8,343 nucleotides of DNA from Treponema sp. (GTDB lineage Bacteria > Spirochaetota > Spirochaetia > Treponematales > Breznakiellaceae): contig JAITFA010000177.1 in assembly GCA_031281685.1 (NCBI GenBank), forward strand, positions 1 to 8,343. Direction: 5' to 3'. The notes beneath the pieces are model-generated. The model made no database searches, was not told the DNA's origin, and worked only from the letters and a program-made list of their open reading frames with translations. Positions 1 through 4,923 of this stretch are shown one piece after another. The translations under genes and the position numbers were made by a program. Position 1 is the stretch's first letter, and every line of letters starts with the position of its first letter.

Positions 1-155
1 AACAGAACGAGTTCCCTTCTAAATAGAACGAGTTCCCCTCTGAACAGAATTATCGACCCTCTGAACAGAACGAGTTCCCCTCCAAACGGAATTATCGACC
101 CCCAGAATAGAACGAGTTCCCTTCCAAACAGAATTATCGACCCTCCGAACAGAAC
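1..155. repeat. Tandem array of 21-bp units, two alternating types
   Basis: Seven contiguous 21-bp units plus an 8-base partial unit fill this stretch. Type A (consensus AACAGAACGAGTTCCCYTC plus two bases) occupies 1-21, 22-42, 64-84 and 106-126. Type B (AACRGAATTATCGACCCYC plus two bases) occupies 43-63, 85-105 and 127-147. Bases 148-155 begin a further unit. The order is A-A-B-A-B-A-B, so most of the array has a 42-bp higher-order period. Type A contains the dyad GAAC-GA-GTTC. Because 21 is a multiple of three, the minus strand reads as a repeating peptide (VDNSV.RGTRS). The array lies just downstream of the transporter operon's last gene and may extend beyond the window. No unique spacers separate units. 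Function unknown. Confidence 0.93.
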
Positions 156-188
156 AAACGGCACACAATGGCGGCGAAGTCAGGCGCT

Positions 189-1031
189 TTATCCCTTTAT
201 CCCTGAATTGACTACGCTCTGCACAAAGTATTTTTGACAAAAGAAGAATAGCACGATGATAACACAGATGCTGACTACATTGGCCGCCATAATCGCTGGC
301 ACATTCGAAGCCTGCTCATTGGAAAAATACTTCACCGCAAAGGGCAGGGTGAAGAGGGCGCGACTCTGGATGTACAGGAGCGGACGCTCGTAATCGTTCC
401 ATGTCCACAAAAAGTACATGAACAGAAGCGTCGCTATGGACGGCTTCACACAGGGGAGCATGATGCGCCAGTAGATGACCGGGTGGCTGGCGCCGTCTAT
501 CTGAGCCGACTCTATCAGCTCGTTTGGCACGGCAAGCATCGCCTGCCGCATCAGCATTACGCCAAACGCGCCGCCAAAAAACAAGGGCAGCCATAGCGCC
601 GTGAGGCTATTCACCAGACCCAGAGTGCGGTAGATAACGAAGGTCGGTAACATAGTTACCATGCCGGGGATCATGGTGGTGGACAGCTTTACTAAAAACA
701 GCTTGTCGCGTCCGGCAAAGTTGATCTTGGCGTAGGCATAGCCGGCGAGGGTGCAGGAAAAAAACGTGCCGATTAGCGCCATCACGCTCACGAATACCGA
801 GTTCCGGTAAAAGGTGATGAACGAAAATTCGCCGGCAAAGAGTTTTGTATAGGCGGCTATGGTGGGACGCGGGGGAATCCACTCAATTGGGAAGGTGTAA
901 ACGTCGTTGACGCCCTTAAACGAGGTGGAAATCATCCATAGGAATGGGAATATGCATAGTAGACCACCACCCCATATCAACGCTGAGACCATCATGTTGA
1001 GCGTATGTGTCCTGACTTGCTTAAACGTCAT
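189..1031 (-). CDS. Carbohydrate ABC transporter permease, MalG-like (CUT1 family)
   Basis: The predicted product is an inner-membrane permease of about 280 residues that forms half of the transmembrane channel of a sugar importer. It is largely hydrophobic with about six membrane segments, the first near residues 15-37. The cytoplasmic EAA loop that docks the ATPase is clear near residues 174-193 as ESAQIDGA followed by the usual MLP, and the C-terminus ends in the family-typical short GIKG tail. I chose the ATG at 1031 because it overlaps the TGA of the upstream permease (ATGA at 1031-1028), a sign of translational coupling; an ATG at 1061 would add ten residues and overlap the neighbour by 34 bases. 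Length is normal for MalG/UgpE-type proteins. Substrate cannot be read from the sequence. The family call is secure. Confidence 0.95.
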   Translation of the reverse strand: MTFKQVRTHTLNMMVSALIWGGGLLCIFPFLWMISTSFKGVNDVYTFPIEWIPPRPTIAAYTKLFAGEFSFITFYRNSVFVSVMALIGTFFSCTLAGYAYAKINFAGRDKLFLVKLSTTMIPGMVTMLPTFVIYRTLGLVNSLTALWLPLFFGGAFGVMLMRQAMLAVPNELIESAQIDGASHPVIYWRIMLPCVKPSIATLLFMYFLWTWNDYERPLLYIQSRALFTLPFAVKYFSNEQASNVPAIMAANVVSICVIIVLFFFCQKYFVQSVVNSGIKG

Positions 1032-1969
1032 GTATAATCCCACTTTTTCTGCCCTTTCCACTGAATCAGGGTGATGACAAGGGTGATCGCGCAGAGTACC
1101 AGCGATAGCGCCGCCGCGTAGCCGCTCCGGTAATCAATGAACGATGAGCGGTAAATGTAGTACGACAGGGTGTACGAAGCCGTGCCAAAGCCGCGTGAAT
1201 TCGGCGTGAGCGCCTGCACGACGAGCCACATCTGGAGGCTGGAGATCACGCCCAGCACACTGACAACAAAGGTGGTCGGCGCAAGCAAGGGTACGGTGAT
1301 GTAGCGGAACTTGTGATAGGCGTTGCCGCCGTCCACCGCCACAGCTTCGTAGTATTCGCGGGAGATACTCTGCAAGCCAGCGGAGTACATCAGGATATAG
1401 TAGCCGAGGTTCTGCCATATCACGATGATCATGATTGCTGGCAGGAACCACTTTGACGACGACAGCCAGCCGGGTAGACTGTCGCCCGGAACGCCCAGCC
1501 ACTTGAGGAACATATTGATCGGGCCTTCGCTGGGGTGAAACAGCGCCCGCCACACGGTACTTACCGCCACAACATTCGTTATATATGGGAGGAAATAGAG
1601 TGCCCGCATACCGGCGCGTCCCCAGTTGCTCAGTTTTTGGGCATAACGGTGGCGATGCGCTGGTTTCTGGTGTAAGAGCGCCGCGATGACCACACTCGCC
1701 ATGATGGAGATTGGAATCGCCAGCAGTAAAAAGAGGTTGTTCCGCAGCGATATCCAGAAATCCGACGCCACGAATAGCCGCATATAGTTTGCAAGCCCGA
1801 CGAACTTCGCTTTGTCAACACCGCGTAAAAGGTTCCAGTCTGTGAAGCTCATGCCCACCGAGAAGACCACCCCGCCCAGCGTGAACACGAGAAAGCCGAT
1901 AAGGTTCGGTAGTATAAAAAGATAGCCCCAGAAGTTTTCAATGAGACGGGCTTTCGAGCGCTGTGTCAT
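1028..1969 (-). CDS. Carbohydrate ABC transporter permease, MalF/UgpA-like (CUT1 family)
   Basis: This is the 313-residue partner permease of the MalG-like protein, expected to form a heterodimeric channel in the inner membrane. The N-terminus has a short polar stretch and then a hydrophobic segment near residues 15-42, followed by the WNLL/VGLANY region typical of UgpA/MalF first periplasmic loops. Several further membrane segments follow. The EAA loop is at about residues 208-229 (EAVAVDGG, then YITVPLL) and carries Gly where the family usually has Ala after DG. The start at 1969 has no good Shine-Dalgarno sequence: it follows the AC-rich ACTAACCACT directly. Translation may therefore depend on read-through from the binding-protein gene or on the flanking stem-loop. 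The 3' end overlaps the next gene by 4 bases. Family call secure; substrate unknown. Confidence 0.95.
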   Translation of the reverse strand: MTQRSKARLIENFWGYLFILPNLIGFLVFTLGGVVFSVGMSFTDWNLLRGVDKAKFVGLANYMRLFVASDFWISLRNNLFLLLAIPISIMASVVIAALLHQKPAHRHRYAQKLSNWGRAGMRALYFLPYITNVVAVSTVWRALFHPSEGPINMFLKWLGVPGDSLPGWLSSSKWFLPAIMIIVIWQNLGYYILMYSAGLQSISREYYEAVAVDGGNAYHKFRYITVPLLAPTTFVVSVLGVISSLQMWLVVQALTPNSRGFGTASYTLSYYIYRSSFIDYRSGYAAALSLVLCAITLVITLIQWKGQKKWDYT

Positions 1970-1970
1970 A

Positions 1971-2034
1971 GTGGTTAGTAGTGGGGTTGGGGGTAAGAGA
2001 GTCGTTATCGCCCTTACCCCTACTTACTAACTAC
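1971..2034 (-). promoter_or_regulatory. Two-part stem-loop between binding-protein and permease genes
   Basis: An inner stem pairs 1990-1997 (GGGGTAAG) with 2013-2020 (CTTACCCC), a perfect 8 bp around a 15-nt loop. An outer stem pairs 1974-1980 (GTTAGTA) with 2025-2031 (TACTAAC), 7 bp, and continues past one mismatch to 1971/2034. The outer arm contains the stop codon of the binding-protein gene. There is no T-run after it on the minus strand, so it is not a standard intrinsic terminator. Known sugar operons often carry such a stem-loop after the binding-protein gene, where it protects that part of the mRNA and keeps permease output lower. That role is inferred here. Confidence 0.6.
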
Positions 2035-3413
2035 AGGTTATCCAGAATCTCTTGGCCACGCTTCGTGATATCCGCGATGAAGGCGTCAAGCGTCATTTCA
2101 TCGTTGAGATAGAGCGTGAGCTGCTCCTCAAGCAGGGCGTCCAGCGACGGCACATAGTTGATGAGCGACGGGTCTACCGGAAATACGCCGAGGAACGAAT
2201 CATTCGGGACCGTAACGGCTTTGATGGCGGTTTCTACAGGGTAGATGTCGGTGTGCAGGTTACCCTTGGAATCGGTAAAGCTGGTGAAGGTGCTGACCGC
2301 AGTTTCGAGATTCGCGTCAGCGTATACCGGCATATATGTGCCGTTGATGTCGAAGTTGTCGTTACAGACAAAACGCATGAAGCGATATGCCTCAAGCAGA
2401 TTCTTGCAGGTACTGGGAGCATAGAACGCGCCGGCAAGCTCGTTGTAGGACGACTTGGTCTTGTCAGCCTCGGTTAAAACGGGTAGCTCTGAGACGCCAA
2501 TCTCAAAATTCAGCTTGCCCTCGCCCGGATCATTGAACTGGAAGCCCTGTAACCAGATCAAGGCGTAGGGACCGTCAAGGATGAGGCCGGTTTCGCCCAG
2601 CGCCAGTGCGCGACGGCGATTCAGGCTTTCGGCGGCGTAGGTCGCGGCGTCAGGGGCGAGGTGTTCCACGCGGGCGAAGTCGTGATAGAATTTGAGGCTG
2701 TCGCGGAAGCGCTGGTCGTCGAAGTTTGTTACTATGCGACCAGAGGCGTCCTTCTTTACCATCTGCCAGCCAGCAACCGATGCCGCGCCGTAGGTGATCT
2801 GCACCCAGAGCGCCTGAATACAGGCCGGATACTTCAAACCGGGTACTGCCGCGAATTGCTTAGTTACCGCGAGAAACTCCGCCATTGTCATCTGGTCCGG
2901 GACAATAATGCCATTGGCATCGGCAAGGGTCTTATTATAGAAGACTTTGAACGTGTTACCAGCGCGAGGTACCCCATAGATATTGCCCTGAAAGGCAGTG
3001 GCGTTTGCTCCGAGCTTGCCGTAGTCGGCCTCGAAGTTGTCGCCGTTAGTCGCGATAGCGTCGTTGAGCGGCAGCGCCGCCCCATTGATAGCCCGCCGCA
3101 TGAGGTCGCTGGTGGTCAGGTACACGAGGTCGATCTGCTGACCGCCGGCGATGAGCGTATCCAGCCGCGCAAGGCCATCGGTGTCGGCGACTGAACCCAG
3201 TTCCTGATAGTCGATGGTAACATTCGGAGCTACTTTCTTGTAGCGCTCGATAAGGTTCGCCGCAGTCCGGTTTGCCTCGAACCCGAAGCCCACCCACTTG
3301 AGGGTAACGGGCTGGGGTCCGTCGGACCGCTGGGTTTGCTGCCTGTTCCCCGCCGCAAAGCCCATTGACACTACAAGGGTCATAGCCAGCGCCATCATTA
3401 CGATTCTTTTCAT
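2031..3413 (-). CDS. Extracellular sugar-binding protein of an ABC transporter (family 1)
   Basis: The predicted 460-residue product is the periplasmic receptor that captures a carbohydrate and hands it to the permease pair downstream. It starts MKRIVMMALAM, with a hydrophobic signal peptide ending near FAAG at residues 19-22. There is no Cys at the cleavage site, so it is probably released or non-lipidated rather than a lipoprotein. The mature part begins with a VTLKWVGFGFEANRT-like strand, then a YKKVAPNVTIDYQE segment, the standard start of family 1 solute-binding proteins. I chose the ATG at 3413 because the minus strand carries GAGGAG a few bases upstream (3420-3425) and the signal peptide begins there; an in-frame start at 3473 would add 20 unrelated residues. 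The SD lies inside a hairpin. It is the first gene of the operon. Confidence 0.95.
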   Translation of the reverse strand: MKRIVMMALAMTLVVSMGFAAGNRQQTQRSDGPQPVTLKWVGFGFEANRTAANLIERYKKVAPNVTIDYQELGSVADTDGLARLDTLIAGGQQIDLVYLTTSDLMRRAINGAALPLNDAIATNGDNFEADYGKLGANATAFQGNIYGVPRAGNTFKVFYNKTLADANGIIVPDQMTMAEFLAVTKQFAAVPGLKYPACIQALWVQITYGAASVAGWQMVKKDASGRIVTNFDDQRFRDSLKFYHDFARVEHLAPDAATYAAESLNRRRALALGETGLILDGPYALIWLQGFQFNDPGEGKLNFEIGVSELPVLTEADKTKSSYNELAGAFYAPSTCKNLLEAYRFMRFVCNDNFDINGTYMPVYADANLETAVSTFTSFTDSKGNLHTDIYPVETAIKAVTVPNDSFLGVFPVDPSLINYVPSLDALLEEQLTLYLNDEMTLDAFIADITKRGQEILDNL

Positions 3414-3414
3414 T

Positions 3415-3454
3415 ATACTCTCCTCGTATGAAAAATCTGAGAGGAGCCTAGTAT
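3415..3454 (-). promoter_or_regulatory. Hairpin sequestering the Shine-Dalgarno of the sugar-binding protein
   Basis: On the minus-strand transcript AUACU-AGG-CUCCUC (3454-3441) can pair with GAGGAGAGUAU (3425-3415). This gives 11 bp with a 3-nt bulge (3449-3447) and a 15-nt loop (3440-3426). The GAGGAG arm is the ribosome binding site; the AUG at 3413 starts two bases after the stem. A second pairing is possible: GAAAAAU at 3459-3453 with AUUUUUC at 3436-3430 inside the loop. It shares two bases with the first stem, so it would be a pseudoknot or a competing fold. Both pairings are seen directly in the sequence; control of translation is inferred. Confidence 0.55.
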
Positions 3455-3485
3455 TTTTCTTCAAACAGATCAAGTGTATGAATAA

Positions 3486-3644
3486 GCCAAATGGTCCGGC
3501 GATTATCGAATCCGCCGTAAACCCTTGTCTTTAGGCGAGAGTGTCAGAGATGTGGGTATTAGAGACGTGAGGGATATAAATGTGGCAGAAGATAGCTTGG
3601 AAAAACCTCTTGTTGACGTTGAGATTAAAGATAACTTAGACTAA
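3486..3644 (+). other. Possible remnant reading frame before the tnpB remnant
   Basis: One plus-strand frame stays open from 3486 to a TAA at 3642-3644, five bases short of a clear start for the tnpB remnant. Its end reads like real protein: INVAEDSLEKPLVDVEIKDN, acidic and lysine-rich. No ATG lies in the frame; TTG at 3525 and several GTG codons are the only starts. It could be the tail of a gene cut by the insertion or by later deletion, or chance. I do not recognise it. Confidence 0.2.
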
Positions 3645-3648
3645 ATCC

Positions 3649-4059
3649 ATGAAGATACAGAGAGCCTGTAAAGCGCGAATATGCCCAAGCGGTGAACAGC
3701 GGGCCTTTTTGAACAAGACCCTCGGCTCTTGCCGCTTTCTGTATAACATAATGCTTGACGAGCGAATCAAAACCTACGAATCGTTGAAAGATGACCACGA
3801 AACCCTTCGTGCGTGTAAGTATAAGACCGAGAGGAGCTACAAACAGAGGTATGCGTTTCTGAAGAAAGTCGGCGCTTTTGCGCTTCAGCAGGCGCGGTTT
3901 ATACCTGTGCGGCGCCGGGAATTAACGTCTGTGGACATGAGGGCGCTGGCTCTTGGCGATGAGAGCGAAACCTCCGTGGGAATTCCTGTAAGGGAACGAA
4001 GCAGAAACCTTGTAGAGCAAGCCGAGCAATCGGTCCAAGCTACAAGACCTTGGCTTTAG
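3649..4059 (+). pseudogene. Internally deleted tnpB (IS200/IS605-family OrfB) remnant
   Basis: The 136-residue frame matches two separate ends of a TnpB-type protein. Residues 1-84 are the N-terminal OrfB helix-turn-helix region (MKIQRACKARICPSGEQ, then LNKTLGSCRFLYN, then FALQQARF). Residues from about 88 resemble the C-terminal tail (RRELTSVDMRALALGDESET, then GIPVRERSRNLVEQ). The proteins of this family are usually 350-400 residues with a RuvC-like D-E-D site and a CxxC zinc ribbon; all of that is absent, so the product cannot be an active nuclease. The joint near base 3900 is in frame, so the short frame survived. No tnpA gene is visible. There is no good Shine-Dalgarno before the ATG. 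The N-terminal assignment is firm; the C-terminal assignment rests on my recall of the family and is less sure. Confidence 0.8.
4021..4053 (+). other. Paired stem-loops at 3' end of the tnpB remnant (possible right end/omega RNA relic)
   Basis: Two hairpins lie back to back. The first is CCGA-GCAA-TCGG at 4022-4033, extendable by a G-U pair, with a GNRA-type tetraloop. The second is CCAAG (4035-4039) with CTTGG (4049-4053) around 9 nt. In IS200/IS605 elements the 3' end of tnpB and the right end form such structures, and the same stretch makes the guide RNA scaffold. That this is one such relic is an inference from position and shape. Confidence 0.4.
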
Positions 4060-4061
4060 GC

Positions 4062-4634
4062 ATGGGCTTGCTGATGCTTGGTTTCTGGGGAGCCGCGATT
4101 TTTGGCTCTGTATTTTTCCTTTTGCGGGTGATTCTCTTCATCGCGGGTGTGGGCGGCGCTGATAGTGGCGATGATGGCGGCGGCGACGCGGGTGTAACTG
4201 AGGCGGGAAACGGGGCGTTCAGGCTGGTGTCGCTCAATTCGCTCATTGGTTTTACGGCTATGTTCGGATGGGGCGGACTCGCAGCGCGAGTGCAGTTCGG
4301 ACTTGGCCTGCCGCTGAGCCTGCTTGCGGGCGCGGGCGTAGGGCTTTTCGCCATGCTTAGTACAGCGCTCATCTTTCATGGAGCCATGAAGCTGCGAAGC
4401 GACGGAGCGAAGTTCTCCATGAAAGACGCGGTTGGCTGTGAGGCTGAGGTGTATCTGCGTATTCCGGCTCAGGGGAAAGGGCGTGTCTCTTTTGTCGTAA
4501 ACGGGGTAAAGCATCAGGCCGACGCGGTCTCTGACACCGCCGACCTCATACCCTCGTTTGAAAAGACCCTGATTACACGGGTAATTGATTCGCGTACCGT
4601 AGCTGTTGTGCGCTTTGATAGTTCAAACTTGTAG
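4062..4634 (+). CDS. NfeD-like membrane protein (YuaF type), partner of flotillin
   Basis: The 190-residue product has a first membrane helix at about residues 6-28, then a Gly/Asp-rich linker (GADSGDDGGGDAG, about 32-44). Two more hydrophobic segments follow (about 58-77 and 82-108), then a soluble C-terminal domain (about 118-186) that fits the OB-fold of NfeD proteins. Such proteins sit in the membrane beside flotillins and are usually encoded next to them, as here. I chose the ATG at 4062; a TTG at 4050 would add four residues from inside the tnpB remnant. The ATG lies 2 bases after the tnpB stop and has no good Shine-Dalgarno, so the insertion may have replaced the native leader and expression may rely on coupling. 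A short N-terminal loss cannot be excluded. The 3' part is duplicated downstream. Confidence 0.82.
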   Translation: MGLLMLGFWGAAIFGSVFFLLRVILFIAGVGGADSGDDGGGDAGVTEAGNGAFRLVSLNSLIGFTAMFGWGGLAARVQFGLGLPLSLLAGAGVGLFAMLSTALIFHGAMKLRSDGAKFSMKDAVGCEAEVYLRIPAQGKGRVSFVVNGVKHQADAVSDTADLIPSFEKTLITRVIDSRTVAVVRFDSSNL

Positions 4635-4670
4635 CAGGCTAATCACTAACAGGCTTTACGACGCTTTTTG

Positions 4671-4735
4671 TACCCTCGTTTGAAAGACCCTGAAGCACAA
4701 TATCGGCTCATGTGTCTGACACCGCCAGCCTCCTG
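4671..4735 (+). repeat. Scrambled short fragments of the nfeD 3' end
   Basis: Bases 4671-4693 repeat the nfeD stretch at 4549-4572 (TACCCTCGTTTGAAA, then GACCCTGA) with one base lost. Bases 4712-4726 repeat its GTCTCTGACACCGCC stretch with one change. The order of the two pieces is reversed relative to nfeD. They lie between nfeD and the larger duplicate. Confidence 0.6.
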
Positions 4736-4740
4736 ATTAA

Positions 4741-4872
4741 GGGAAATGGCGGGTCAAGCGGCAGTCTGGCGTGGTCTCTGACACCGCTGACCTCATACCC
4801 TCGTTTGAAAAGAGACTGATTACGCGGGTGATTGATTCGTACACCGCAGCCGTTGTACGCTTTGAGCGTTAA
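4741..4872 (+). pseudogene. Duplicated, decayed C-terminal fragment of nfeD
   Basis: Read in one frame this gives GKWRV, KRQSG, VVSDTADLIPSFEK, then RLITRVIDS and VVRFER before TAA at 4870-4872. The intact gene has GKGRV, seven extra residues, KHQADAVSDTADL, IPSFEKTLITRVIDS and VVRFD. The stretch 4774-4865 matches 4527-4618 with about 11 differences in 92 bases, several at third codon positions. A 21-base in-frame gap lies after GKxRV. A stop at 4738-4740 and the absence of a start make it untranslatable alone. The similarity continues after the stops: CTAATCACTAACAGG at 4640-4654 against CTAACCACTAACAGG at 4892-4906. It is a tandem duplication that has largely decayed, or what is left of a second nfeD copy. 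Confidence 0.85.
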
Positions 4873-4878
4873 ACTGAG

Positions 4879-4901
4879 TAGTGATTAGCGACTAACCACT
4901 A
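4879..4901 (+). repeat. Short palindrome in front of the flotillin gene
   Basis: TAGTGATTAG at 4879-4888 and CTAACCACTA at 4892-4901 pair at nine of ten positions around a 3-base loop. The right arm contains ACTAACCACT, which also occurs on the minus strand at 1970-1979 in the transporter stem-loop. Confidence 0.5.
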
Positions 4902-4913
4902 ACAGGTATTCTC

Positions 4914-4920
4914 AGGGGGG
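4914..4920 (+). promoter_or_regulatory. Ribosome binding site of the flotillin gene
   Basis: AGGGGGG lies 3 bases before the ATG at 4924. It is G-rich and unusually close to the start, but it fixes the start at 4924. Confidence 0.6.
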
Positions 4921-4923
4921 TAT

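Larger units (their letters stand above)
3414..3648. other. Intergenic region between transporter operon and tnpB remnant
   Basis: This 235-bp region must hold the promoter of the leftward transporter operon. No strong -35/-10 pair is evident; TTGATC followed after 17 bases by TAGGCT on the minus strand is the best weak match. An imperfect dyad, GGCGATTATCGAATCCGCC at 3498-3516, could be an operator for a sugar-responsive repressor, but this is speculative. The right half (3541-3648) is AT-richer than the flanks and begins with GTGTCAGAG, a member of the motif repeated elsewhere in the window. Confidence 0.4.

Noticed and set aside
1..155. CRISPR array
   Set aside because: The units are contiguous 21-mers with only two core types, so there are no unique spacers and no cas genes.
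19..240. Minus-strand 73-residue frame with repeated VDNSV and RGTRS peptides
   Set aside because: It is the 21-bp array read in frame, it starts inside the MalG-like permease gene in another frame, and no ribosome site is seen. The array is reported as a repeat instead.
2661..3194. Plus-strand 177-residue frame opposite the binding-protein gene
   Set aside because: It lies entirely within a well-supported gene on the other strand, shows no recognisable domain, and is a codon-structure shadow. The same holds for 2052-2477.
3414..3540. A clear sigma-70 promoter for the transporter operon
   Set aside because: Only weak matches could be found by eye, so no promoter is annotated as a separate feature.
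4056..4514. Minus-strand frames of 152 and 110 residues opposite nfeD
   Set aside because: The plus-strand gene has the membrane segments and Gly/Asp linker expected of NfeD and sits next to its usual partner; the opposite frames are shadows.
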